64,000 nucleotides of DNA, taken from assembly GCF_900094835.1 (NCBI RefSeq), contig NZ_FMAO01000004.1, positions 1-64,000 of the forward strand, in the 5' to 3' direction. The position numbers were made by a program, and so were the translations under genes. Below the pieces are notes generated by a model. That model was not told where the DNA came from. It did no database searches and worked only from the letters and a program-made list of their open reading frames with translations. The first letter of the stretch is position 1; the number at the start of each line of letters is the position of its first letter. Below, piece after piece: positions 46,502 to 57,090 of the stretch. The DNA comes from Weissella bombi (GTDB lineage: Bacteria > Bacillota > Bacilli > Lactobacillales > Lactobacillaceae).

Positions 46502-48859
46502 TTATCCATTAATACTAAATAGATATGATTCATCATTAATTAAATCTGTTAATTTCTTTGTACCTTTTTGTGAAATTAACCAAAATTCTTTTTCGTATGG
46601 GGCAAAACTAATGACTCGTATTTGATCGCCAATCTTTTCATACGTACCATTAATTACAGATACCTCTGCACCATCCATGATTAAATATGTTTTCTGTGCA
46701 ATCCCGTCAAGGTACGCTACCAATTCTTCACCCATATCCCAATCAGGTGTTTCATTGGCACTATTAAACAATTTTGCAAAAATACCACCGTCTGAATAAA
46801 AGGTCGACTGACCAAAACGATTTCGTGACAGATCAGGCCGGTTAAGATGTGGACCTGCAACTGCATATGTTGATGCTGCCATCCCCTCTCTCAACGGTTC
46901 AGTGGTTACCGAATTCGTATCGTAGCAATACATAATAGCCGCAGTTGAACGATAGCTTGCTCTTAAATAATCAATATCCTGCAAAGCTTCATAAACTTTA
47001 AATGTCGATGCTGCAGTGACCCCACCCCATAGTGAGTGAATCATGTATGTCAATGCTTCCCACCAGCGGTCCGGATTCTGTGATCTAAAATCATTTGAAT
47101 AACCTATATTAGCTAATAATAGTTGACCGTATGATGAAGCTCCCTCCATAAAGCCAGCTTCACTTAATGCACCTGCAGTTGGACCAAAGCCAGCATTATC
47201 ATAATAATGTTCCGTAATTGCGGCTTGATAACTGTTGCGTTCTTCATTTAACTTTTGTGTCACTTGTTTCCATAACTGATTAATTTTTTTATAATAATCT
47301 TTCATATTATGTTGCGACAGTTTTTCAAGTAACCTCTGAATATATAGGAAGTAGACCCCTAACATTTGAGCTTCTTCTTTACCACGACTAGTTTTATGTA
47401 AATCAGGATTAATACGTAGCATAAATACATCAGCCGCCCACTTTAAATAAGTTTCTGATGTATTCAGTTGTAATGTTTGATCATCAAACTCAGATAACAA
47501 CAGGAATAAATGTGCTATATATTCAAAATCCATACAACGATAAAAATCACCATAAAGATTATTCGGGCATGTAAAATCTCCCTGATTAAACCATTTTGGA
47601 CGTACATAATAAACAGCGCTCTCTTCAACCTGTTGTACTTGTTTAATAGATAGTGTTCCCATTAAATTTTTCTTCAATACTAAATTAAGCTTTCCCAAAG
47701 ATTCCCCTTGATTAGAAATCGGAGTAAAAGCGTAAGGAACTTCCCCATTTTCACCTTGATATAATTCCTTAGAAATATAATCAACCCGTTTATCAATAAC
47801 TTCATTCAAACGGCTCATCACATTTAAAACAATCATATCTTGAGTACCATCTGAAAATTCAAAAGTTATTTTATGCTCACCTAGATAATTAGGTTTAAAC
47901 ATTATATGGTATTTTTGCGGTTCACTATTACTTTCTTGCCAGTCCAACAATGTTATTTTTTTACCATCTTTACCGGTTTGCGCCGAAACTTTTTTTAAAG
48001 AATGATTATTACCGTTTACTACTATATGACTTGGCTGATGAATAATATTTAACGGATCAAAGTCAACCAGCGGGTGTCCAATATTTTTAGCAGTCTCATA
48101 AAAATCACTTTTTGATTTATTCGGTTGAATCACATATTGCCACGCACTATTTTCCCCTGCTTTTAGCGTTAAACTTTTCTTACTATAAATCCAGTCATTA
48201 TTTTTAAAGTTTTTATCATAACCCCCAGCCAAAATTAATTGATGAAAAAGCATTCCATCTAGTGAAGGTGACACATTTTCAAAAAATAAATTATTATACG
48301 CTGCATAGGTCCCAACAGACAAAGTTTGACCATTTAATTGATAAATGCCTAAATTACCGGTCTCGTTATCCCTGCGAACTGCATTTATCTTAGTAAAATC
48401 TTTTGATATTGATGAATAAACTGCAGCAGATTCATGAATATTTTTTTTAACATTCTTATCACGAAACATAACATATGATAGTGAGAGCCAAACTCCTAAA
48501 TTATCAATAATTATATTGTCACTGCTTAAATTTTCTAGTTTTATTTCCCAAATTAGCTGATTTTCTATGGATAAATCATATATATATGTTAATTTTACTT
48601 GTTGCAGAACATTGTAAATCACATTTATTTTTGTTTCAGATTCTTGTAAAATTTCAGGAATCAGTGATGAACTGTCAATTTTTTTACCATTAATGGTAAT
48701 TGTAAATTCACCAAATAACTTATCAGATTCCTCATAACCATTTTCACGTAAATACTGTTTATCAATGACCCAGTTCATTTTATACGGATCGTCCTTAATA
48801 ACCAGCTCATCAACATAACCGGATGGATGAATATTTAATCGTAATTTATTATTTTCCAT
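46502..48859 (-). CDS. Large cytoplasmic protein, probable glycan-active enzyme of unknown family
   Basis: A 785-residue protein without signal peptide. The N-terminal half (about 1-350) is beta-rich with many Asn and aromatic residues. The C-terminal half (about 400-785) looks like an alpha-helical toroid (DFEYIAHLFLLLSEF, KWAADVFMLRINPDLHK, GFGPTAGALSEAGFMEG, NPDRWWEALTYMIHSLWGG). This beta-domain plus alpha/alpha-barrel plan occurs in several hydrolase and lyase families. No catalytic signature is recognised. Cotranscription with a sugar symporter and AraC regulator supports a carbohydrate role. A perfect cre lies upstream. Confidence 0.65.
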   Translation of the reverse strand: MENNKLRLNIHPSGYVDELVIKDDPYKMNWVIDKQYLRENGYEESDKLFGEFTITINGKKIDSSSLIPEILQESETKINVIYNVLQQVKLTYIYDLSIENQLIWEIKLENLSSDNIIIDNLGVWLSLSYVMFRDKNVKKNIHESAAVYSSISKDFTKINAVRRDNETGNLGIYQLNGQTLSVGTYAAYNNLFFENVSPSLDGMLFHQLILAGGYDKNFKNNDWIYSKKSLTLKAGENSAWQYVIQPNKSKSDFYETAKNIGHPLVDFDPLNIIHQPSHIVVNGNNHSLKKVSAQTGKDGKKITLLDWQESNSEPQKYHIMFKPNYLGEHKITFEFSDGTQDMIVLNVMSRLNEVIDKRVDYISKELYQGENGEVPYAFTPISNQGESLGKLNLVLKKNLMGTLSIKQVQQVEESAVYYVRPKWFNQGDFTCPNNLYGDFYRCMDFEYIAHLFLLLSEFDDQTLQLNTSETYLKWAADVFMLRINPDLHKTSRGKEEAQMLGVYFLYIQRLLEKLSQHNMKDYYKKINQLWKQVTQKLNEERNSYQAAITEHYYDNAGFGPTAGALSEAGFMEGASSYGQLLLANIGYSNDFRSQNPDRWWEALTYMIHSLWGGVTAASTFKVYEALQDIDYLRASYRSTAAIMYCYDTNSVTTEPLREGMAASTYAVAGPHLNRPDLSRNRFGQSTFYSDGGIFAKLFNSANETPDWDMGEELVAYLDGIAQKTYLIMDGAEVSVINGTYEKIGDQIRVISFAPYEKEFWLISQKGTKKLTDLINDESYLFSING

Positions 48860-48898
48860 TTGCCACTCCTATACTGACTTTTCCCATGCTTCACCAGT

Positions 48899-48927
48899 AG
48901 TATAGCATCTAGTTGATAACGCTTACA
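48899..48927 (-). promoter_or_regulatory. Promoter and cre of the 785-residue protein cassette
   Basis: Minus strand cre TGTAAGCGTTATCA (48914-48927) matches TGWAANCGNTNWCA fully. A -10 TATACT (48899-48904) lies 17 bp after a poor -35 inside the cre. Confidence 0.78.
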
Positions 48928-48997
48928 TTGCCTATATGCAACCATTTGTTATAGAATTTAACACAACCCTAGTATTAAGAATACTATACATAAAAGC

Positions 48998-49022
48998 AAA
49001 AAAATAACCAAACAAAGGCTAA
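48998..49022. repeat. 25-bp direct repeat, right copy
   Basis: Identical to 44123-44147. Here it forms the distal arm and T-run of the glpF terminator, so this is probably the original location. Confidence 0.9.
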
Positions 49023-49042
49023 CAAACCTTCATTTGGTTATT
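48998..49042 (-). terminator. Terminator of the glp operon
   Basis: AATAACCAAA (49033-49042 read on the minus strand) pairs with TTTGGTTATT (49003-49012), with an inner AAGG/CCTT stem and seven Ts on the minus strand. Confidence 0.87.
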
Positions 49043-49049
49043 GATAATT

Positions 49050-49742
49050 TTACTTTTCTGTCAAAATATAACGGTGAATCAAGGCTCCAATAATTGAACC
49101 AACAAATGGTGCTGTTAGATATACCCAGATATCTTGCATAGCTAGACCACCAGCAAAGATTGCAGGGAATAATGAACGAACAGGGTTCATTGATGCACCA
49201 GTTAAGTTACCAGCGGCGAAAACCAATAGCGCAATTGTCAAACCAACAGCGATTGGTGCTTGTAGGTTGTAAGTCTTAGTCTTAGGATCATTTAATACCA
49301 AGATGACAACTAACAATACCGTCGTCAATATAACTTCAATGAAGAAAGCCATTCCAGCTGAGATATTAGGGAACACTGTTGCATTCAAGTGATTCTTAGC
49401 AACCTCTGTTGACCATTTTAGACCAGCACCGTTGACGTAAGCTTGGTAGGTAAATTTCAAAACAAACCCACCAATCAAACCACCAACAAGTTGTGAAACA
49501 ATATAAATGATTGTTTCAGTACCCTTCATCTCTTTGTTCAAGAAATTCATAAACGTTACAGCTGGATTGAAATGTGCACCAGATAGTGGACCAAAAGCAT
49601 AAACCAGTACAGCTAGCAAAACTCCCCATCCAATAGATGGTCCTAATAGGTCATTATAACCACCACCCATAATTACTAAAGCTGGTCCAAAGAAGACTAA
49701 TAGTGCACTTCCAAAAACTTCCCCAAAGATTTTCTTTTTCAT
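49050..49742 (-). CDS. glpF: Glycerol facilitator (MIP/aquaporin family)
   Basis: A 230-residue, six-helix channel. The first half-helix motif is GAHFNPAVTF; the second is ASMNPVRSL, with Val in place of the usual Ala of NPA. It allows glycerol diffusion to GlpK. It is the last gene of glpK-glpO-tpi-glpF, 11 bp after tpi, with GGGG before the ATG. Confidence 0.92.
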   Translation of the reverse strand: MKKKIFGEVFGSALLVFFGPALVIMGGGYNDLLGPSIGWGVLLAVLVYAFGPLSGAHFNPAVTFMNFLNKEMKGTETIIYIVSQLVGGLIGGFVLKFTYQAYVNGAGLKWSTEVAKNHLNATVFPNISAGMAFFIEVILTTVLLVVILVLNDPKTKTYNLQAPIAVGLTIALLVFAAGNLTGASMNPVRSLFPAIFAGGLAMQDIWVYLTAPFVGSIIGALIHRYILTEK

Positions 49743-49753
49743 TTTACTTACCC

Positions 49754-50521
49754 CTAAATAGCATCATTAACCATGCTTAAGAATGCAGCTGGTTCTAGCG
49801 ATGCGCGACCAATTAACAACCCATCAATATCTTCTAAGCCTAAAATTTCCTTTGAATTTTCTGGCGTCGCTGAACCACCATATTGAATGCGAATCTTATC
49901 AGCTACTTCTTGCGTAAACAAGATGGCTAATGACTTACGAATTACTTTTCCTGCGTGTTCAATAATTTCTAATGAAGGTGCTTCACTAGCGCCAATTGCC
50001 CAAGCCGGTTCATATGCAATGACAATATTTTCAGCCTTTGCCTTATCAACACCAGCCAAACCAACGGCAATTTCTGTCAAAGGTGCCATATCTTCGTCAT
50101 CAGGATTATAGTGTGTTGCATCTTCAGCAATTGCGACGATTGGTACCAAACCATTACGAAGAGTTGCCGTTACTTTCAATCCAACTGATCCATTGGTTTC
50201 TTTAAACATCTTACGACGTTCGTAGTGACCAACAATTGATCCTGAAACATCAATATCAGCTAACGCAGCTGGTGAAGTTTCACCAGTATAAGAACCCTCA
50301 TCAGCCCAGTGTACATTTTCAGCAAATACACTAACTGGAATATCTAGTTCCTTACTGCGCTTAACCATTTCGTGCAAGTAAATATCTTGAGCTGCAATAC
50401 CAACTTCTACCTTTTTAGGATCAGGTAATTTACCTTGAATCTCTTGTAAGAAATCGTAAACCTCAGCTACTTTTTTGTTTGTTTTCCAATTTCCTATAAC
50501 TAAAGGAACTCTCTCTGACAT
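49754..50521 (-). CDS. tpiA: Divergent triosephosphate isomerase of the glycerol operon
   Basis: A 255-residue TIM barrel. Catalytic Lys (IGNWKTNKK), His (IVGHYERRKM) and Glu (IAYEPAWAIGASE) are retained, but family-invariant neighbours differ: NWKTN for NWKMN, GHYERR for GHSERR and an altered loop 6. It would turn DHAP made by GlpO into glyceraldehyde-3-P. ATG overlaps the glpO stop by one base. A housekeeping tpiA elsewhere is likely, making this an operon-specific paralogue. Confidence 0.85.
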   Translation of the reverse strand: MSERVPLVIGNWKTNKKVAEVYDFLQEIQGKLPDPKKVEVGIAAQDIYLHEMVKRSKELDIPVSVFAENVHWADEGSYTGETSPAALADIDVSGSIVGHYERRKMFKETNGSVGLKVTATLRNGLVPIVAIAEDATHYNPDDEDMAPLTEIAVGLAGVDKAKAENIVIAYEPAWAIGASEAPSLEIIEHAGKVIRKSLAILFTQEVADKIRIQYGGSATPENSKEILGLEDIDGLLIGRASLEPAAFLSMVNDAI

Positions 50522-52334
50522 TACTTTGCCTCCTCTTTTAGCGCCTTCAATTGCGCTTCATCACGTAAACGAGTGTACTCTTCTGTCATTGCTTGTTTTG
50601 TATCATCGGACCATTCAAGAATCTTAGCCATCTCATCAATAACTGGTGTTTCAAGACGTTCTAAGTCTTCTGACTTAAACAATAGATAGTTTGTACGACG
50701 CAAGAAGTAATCAATTGGACGCAAGACAAATTCTTTATCAATTGCATAGTGCAACATGCTAGTTTCAGCTACTGACAATTTAGGTGCTGAAACACCTGTT
50801 TTGATGTATTCAATTATTTCAGGCGTGTTAGATCCATATAGGTTAGCAATTTCTTTAGCCTTAACTTCGTTAACCTCATACTTCTCCAACTCTTCAGCAT
50901 ACTTTTCAAGTTCAGCATCAACATCATTTGGATTGAAGTGACCACCTGATACTTGATACTTTGTTGAATCAATAGGCGTAACCTTAGTAGCAAATTTATC
51001 AGCGAAAATGCCTACTAATTTTTCTAATGTCTCAGAAGCCATCAAACGATAGTCTGTCAATTTACCACCTGATACGTTGACAATACCGTTTTCTGCTTTA
51101 ATTTGGAAACCACGCGAGACACTTGAAGCACTCTTATCACCACTACTTGTTAAGTCACTTAATTGTTCATCAACTTCGTGACGATCAATTTCGTTATTAA
51201 AGTATTGATCAAGCTTAGTATTTAATTCATGCAAACTCTCATCAGATGCCGTTTTCTTAGTTGTATTACCGTTATAATCACCTGCACCACCAATTAATGG
51301 TCGTAGCCCTGCCCAACTAGATTGCACATCGTCAATGGTAATATGTGCGTTAGGAAAATGACTATTAATAGTTGCCAACAGATAATCGACATCAGCTTGT
51401 TCAACCTTAGGATGCAAATAATCACCTGAATAATCTGTATCTGTTGTTCCAAAATACGTCTTATTAGCACGTGGAATAACGAAAATCATACGACCATCAT
51501 GGAATCCAGAATCAAAGTAAACAGTATTTGGTACTGGCAAACGATCTTGATTAATAACTAAATGTACACCCTTAGTAGGACGAATTGTATCCTTAGTTGT
51601 CTCATCAGCAATTTTAGTAATTGTATCGTGCCATGGACCAGCTGCATTAACAACAACCTTACCCTTAATATCGAATACTTCTTTAGTAAAAGTATCTTCA
51701 ACACTAATCTTCTTACCGTCACCATCAGCAGTAACGGCCGTTGCCTTCAAATGACTAACTGCGACAGCCCCATCACTAACAGCTTGTTTAATGTTTTCAA
51801 TTGTTAAACGCGCATCATTGTTTTGGTAATCTAAGTAAATCGCCAATCCAACCAATCCTTGATGGTCCAACATTGGTAGATAATCATGCGATTCTTCAGC
51901 CGTTAACAAACGATGAACATATGGACTATCTGCAGGTACTTCGGCCAATTTGTCATAAATTTCCATGGCAATTTCAGCACTCATGGGTGTGAAAGTTGCT
52001 TCAGAATCATCATAAAGTGGCATTAACATGTGTGATGGACGTGGAATATGGGGGGCAACTTGTTGTACCCGCGCACGTTCACCTACGGTATCAGCGACAA
52101 CATCTACGTCAAATGTCTTTAAGTAACGAATACCACCATGGACTAACTTTGTTGAACGACTACTTGTTCCTTCGGCAAAGTCTTGCATGTCAATAATGGC
52201 TGTCCGCAAGCCAGAAGCTGCTGTTTGAAGCGCAATACCGGCCCCAGTGATTCCAGCACCAATAATAACAACATCAAAATCATTTTCTTTTAAGTTTTCA
52301 ATTGCTGCTATACGCTGACTACTCTTAAATCGCA

Positions 52335-52335
<1 letters not shown>
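50521..52335 (-). CDS. glpO: Alpha-glycerophosphate oxidase
   Basis: A 604-residue FAD enzyme oxidising glycerol-3-P to DHAP. FAD-binding DVVIIGAGITGAGIALQ at the N-terminus, then GTSSRSTKLVHGGIRYLKTF, WAGLRPLIGGAGDYNG and VNVSGGKLTDYRLMA. The extra middle segment and overall similarity to streptococcal GlpO favour an O2-dependent, H2O2-forming oxidase over a GlpD dehydrogenase. Start and stop overlap glpK and tpi by one base each (TAATG), showing tight coupling. Confidence 0.9.
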
Positions 52336-53870
<1,535 letters not shown>

Positions 53871-53894
53871 CTAAAACTCTTATTAACTATTCAT

Positions 53895-53931
53895 ACTATA
53901 TTCAAAAACGTTTAAAATGTAAGCGTTTTCT
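53895..53931 (-). promoter_or_regulatory. glpK promoter with cre
   Basis: Minus strand -35 TTACAT, 16-bp spacer, -10 TATAGT (53895-53900). The cre TGTAAGCGTTTTCT (53918-53931) overlaps the -35. Confidence 0.72.
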
Positions 53932-54351
53932 TTCAACACATAAAGCTTACAACGGATTAAAAAAATTCACAATGTTTAATTTTTCTTCAAATAAGCTCAT
54001 TAAAAGCTTCACAAAAAAGTCTTATTTATATCGGTCAACACTTAGTTTTAATAGTGTAATTATTCAAAACTTGTCCCATCGCATGCCGAGAAACATTAAT
54101 TATACTAACGTGTGAAATTAATTTACATTTTATATTGGCTTCATTTTCATCAAATGCAATTATTTAACAAATCCGAATAAAGTTTTTTCAAAAAAACTTT
54201 TTTTCACAAGCCTTTTTTCTAACAAAACAAGACAGATATTTTCAAAATTGGATTCATAAAATTTAAATTACACACTGTTTTTATAAAATCAATCAAAAAT
54301 CATACTGAGATTTTAATTAAAAATCGTGTCGTATTTTACAAATTAGGCCAC
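53932..54351. other. Gene-free AT-rich gap between glpK and aldA
   Basis: About 420 bp of very AT-rich sequence. No ORF with a ribosome site, no repeat and no strong hairpin apart from the aldA terminator at its end. It may hold upstream promoter elements of glp. Confidence 0.6.
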
Positions 54352-54389
54352 AAAAAAACCACCGAATCCTCAATGAGAATTCAGTGGTT
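54352..54389 (-). terminator. Terminator of the aldehyde dehydrogenase gene
   Basis: Minus strand AACCACTGAATTCTC, ATT loop, GAGGATTCGGTGGTT (two G-U pairs), then seven Ts. Confidence 0.9.
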
Positions 54390-54399
54390 AAACTAACTT

Positions 54400-55827
54400 T
54401 TATTCATAACGGAAGTAAGTTACCGTTGTGTTCAAGTATTCTTCAAATCCACGGGTACCATCTGCACCACCAAGACCTGATTGGCGCCAACCGGCATGGT
54501 AACCAGTTGTTGCTTCTTCAGCTTCACAGTTAATGTAAACTTCACCAATGTTCAAACGTTCGCTAAATGTCATAGCTTCCTTCAAATCTTCAGTAAAGGC
54601 ATATGAAGACAAACCATAAACTGAGTTATTAGCCTTTTCGATAGCTTCATCAATGGTATCAAACTTTGCAATTGGCAAAACTGGTCCAAAGACTTCATCA
54701 GTCATAATGCTTGATTCGTCATCAACATCGACAACAACTGTTGGTTCGTAATAGTTACCTGTTGTATCTGGTACGATGTGACCACCAGTCAAAACCTTAG
54801 CACCATTTTCTACAGCATGTTGTACCTTTTCATCAATTGAATCCAATTGCTTCTTATTAATGATTGGACCAAAATCAGTCTTATCATCAGTTGGATCGCC
54901 AGTTACTAAGTTACTCATAGCAGTTGTCACTTTTTCAACAAAGTCATCATATACCCCTGATTGGACGTAAAGACGTTCTGGACAAGTACATACTTGACCA
55001 CTGTTCTTAATACGTGCTTCTACAATGTACTTAACTGCCTTATCAAGATCAGCTTTATTAGTAACAATAGCTGGTGCTTTACCACCAAGCTCTAAGTTTA
55101 CCTTTTTAACATTGGCTGATGATTCAGACATAACTGCCTTACCAGCACCGGTACTACCAGTCAATGAAATCAAATCAATGTCTTCATTCTTTGACATCAT
55201 GCTTCCAATACCAGAACCAGTTCCTGTAACGATTTGTACAAGTCCGTTTGGAATATCAGTTTGTTGAATTAATTCAGCAATTTTGAACGTACCGAATGGT
55301 GTTTCCTCACTTGGCTTAACGACGATTGAGCATCCTGTTACCAAGGCTGGAATCATCTTACGCATCAAAATAAAGATTGGTGCGTTCCATGGAATAATAC
55401 CAGCAGTCACACCAATTGGCTTTTTAACAATCATTACCAATTCATTATCAACTTGGTTCTGCAAAACTTCACCCTTAGCAGATTGTCCCAAGCCAGCCAT
55501 ATATTTAATATAGTCAACTGATCCTTCTACTTCGCCAAGTGCATCAGCATAAACCTTACCTTGCTCTTCTTGATAAATCTTAGCAATTTCTTCCTTATGT
55601 TCGTCCATCAAATCGGCTAACTCTAATACGATTTCAGCACGCTTAACACGATTTACACTTGCCCATGCTTTTTGTGCTTCTTTAGCACCAGCAACGGCAA
55701 CCTTTAAATCTTGTTCATCCCCTTCGGCAACCTCTCCAATTACTTCGTTCGTAGCTGGATTCAAAACTTGAATGGTGTTTGTTGCATGACTATCAACAAA
55801 TTCACCATTAATAAACTGTTTTACCAT
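54400..55827 (-). CDS. NAD-dependent aldehyde dehydrogenase (AldA-like)
   Basis: A 475-residue ALDH. Catalytic Cys is in KNSGQVCTCPERLYV, the general-base Glu in VNLELGGKAP and the NAD site in SLTGSTGAGKAVM. The CxC-PER active-site context resembles E. coli AldA (lactaldehyde/glycolaldehyde dehydrogenase), but the substrate here is not proven. The start MVKQFINGEFVDS with AGGAGG upstream is preferred over 18 extra in-frame codons. A weak cre-like sequence (TGAAAGCCCTTTAA) lies about 150 bp upstream. Confidence 0.88.
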   Translation of the reverse strand: MVKQFINGEFVDSHATNTIQVLNPATNEVIGEVAEGDEQDLKVAVAGAKEAQKAWASVNRVKRAEIVLELADLMDEHKEEIAKIYQEEQGKVYADALGEVEGSVDYIKYMAGLGQSAKGEVLQNQVDNELVMIVKKPIGVTAGIIPWNAPIFILMRKMIPALVTGCSIVVKPSEETPFGTFKIAELIQQTDIPNGLVQIVTGTGSGIGSMMSKNEDIDLISLTGSTGAGKAVMSESSANVKKVNLELGGKAPAIVTNKADLDKAVKYIVEARIKNSGQVCTCPERLYVQSGVYDDFVEKVTTAMSNLVTGDPTDDKTDFGPIINKKQLDSIDEKVQHAVENGAKVLTGGHIVPDTTGNYYEPTVVVDVDDESSIMTDEVFGPVLPIAKFDTIDEAIEKANNSVYGLSSYAFTEDLKEAMTFSERLNIGEVYINCEAEEATTGYHAGWRQSGLGGADGTRGFEEYLNTTVTYFRYE

Positions 55828-56215
55828 TCTAAAATGCCTCCTGAGTTTTATATACATTTTGTAAGTTACTACGATTACCATGGTGCATGAATATTATATA
55901 TATGTCAAATAAAAGACTTTATAGATATTTGTATTAAAATTAAATTAGTTAACTAGTAATTTATATGTTTGAATTTTGTGAAAGCCCTTTAAATGTTTTG
56001 ATATCAATTCTCATGAGATGACAAGGATTACCATCCCCAAAAAATAATTGCATATCATTAACAAACTAAAACTAATTATTCAAGAATATAAGCTTTACTA
56101 TCAGTAATCAAAAGTAAAGTTCTTACTAATGCCACCAATATCGGCACCCACGTAATTAAAACAACTTAATCCCATCGATTGACTCACATAAGAATACATT
56201 TAACTTTTAACACAC
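55828..56215. other. Gene-free gap upstream of the aldehyde dehydrogenase gene
   Basis: AT-rich. It contains the degraded cre-like TGAAAGCCCTTTAA near 55979-55992 and several TATAAT-like boxes near 55895-55905. No credible ORF or structured RNA was seen. Confidence 0.5.
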
Positions 56216-56263
56216 AAAAAACGGCAAGTTATCACCTAGAAGGCGACGACTTACCGTTTTTTT
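56216..56263 (-). terminator. Terminator of the YczE-like gene
   Basis: AAACGGCAAGT pairs with ACTTACCGTTT around an inner CACC/GGCG-type stem, with T-runs on both sides. The G-U pairing suits the minus strand. Confidence 0.75.
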
Positions 56264-56312
56264 ATTTAGGTAATATACTCCAATTACTTTAACTGGTTAT
56301 ATCTTTATTATT

Positions 56313-56957
56313 CTAAACTTTATCAGCAAACCACCGCTTAAATAGAGCAACAACATGTCCAACTAATAAAGCTGACAACACCGTTCCTTCTCGAATTCCT
56401 GTTAAACTATGGAAAACGACTAATGCTAGTATGAGGGCGACCATTACCATACTGCTATCTACCCAAATTTTAGCTTTCGCAAATGGTTTATTCATTGCAA
56501 TTGAAATTGCTTTCGCTACCCCCTCACCAGGCAAAATAATTGAATGAGATGCCACTTCCAAGTAAACACCAAATGCTAATACTACGATACTGATAACGGT
56601 CAAACCTAACTTTTGCCAATATGTAGTAACCTGAATAAATGAAAAGATACTCAAAAAAACATTTATTAGCATACCAAAAATACTACCTGGGATAATTTGT
56701 AATAAGTTAGCCATTGAAAATTTTTTCTTTAAAAAAATAATTTCTACACCGACGCAGACTATCATGAAAATAATAGTTAAAGAACCAATTGACAATGGCA
56801 TCATATAGCTTAAGACATTTGGAATACTAGCGATTGGAGATGTTCCTAGTCCAGCTATCCGCGATAATGATACACCAGCAGCCATAAACATTAGACCCAT
56901 CATTAAGGTAACAATATTCTTCAAACGAAACGCTTCTTTTAAATGATTTTCCATCAT
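56313..56957 (-). CDS. YczE/YitT-like membrane protein
   Basis: A 214-residue protein with five to six predicted helices and the YczE hallmark SLSRIAGLGTSPIASIP in the first loop, then IILPGEGVAKAI. Function of the family is unsettled; some members help secretion or act as transporters. AAGGAG lies just before two consecutive ATGs. It lies downstream of the M42 peptidase gene, separated by a hairpin. Confidence 0.78.
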   Translation of the reverse strand: MMENHLKEAFRLKNIVTLMMGLMFMAAGVSLSRIAGLGTSPIASIPNVLSYMMPLSIGSLTIIFMIVCVGVEIIFLKKKFSMANLLQIIPGSIFGMLINVFLSIFSFIQVTTYWQKLGLTVISIVVLAFGVYLEVASHSIILPGEGVAKAISIAMNKPFAKAKIWVDSSMVMVALILALVVFHSLTGIREGTVLSALLVGHVVALFKRWFADKV

Positions 56958-57034
56958 TAGCTCCTTCCTTAGACTTTACCTACTAGTATACTCACTTTTA
57001 ATATGGTCAGCCGAAAGTATTACTAATTAAACAT

Positions 57035-57078
57035 AAATGGCCCGTGAGCTGATATTATGTCAAACTCACGAGCCATTT
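57035..57078 (-). terminator. Hairpin after the M42 peptidase gene
   Basis: AAATGGCCCGTGAG pairs with CTCACGAGCCATTT. A T-rich stretch follows on the minus strand, but the U-tract is imperfect, so termination may be partial. Confidence 0.6.
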
Positions 57079-57090
57079 AATATTTATATA

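Noticed and set aside
44123-49022. Insertion sequence or transposon ends
   Set aside because: No terminal inverted repeats adjoin the 25-bp direct repeats and no transposase or integrase is encoded between them.
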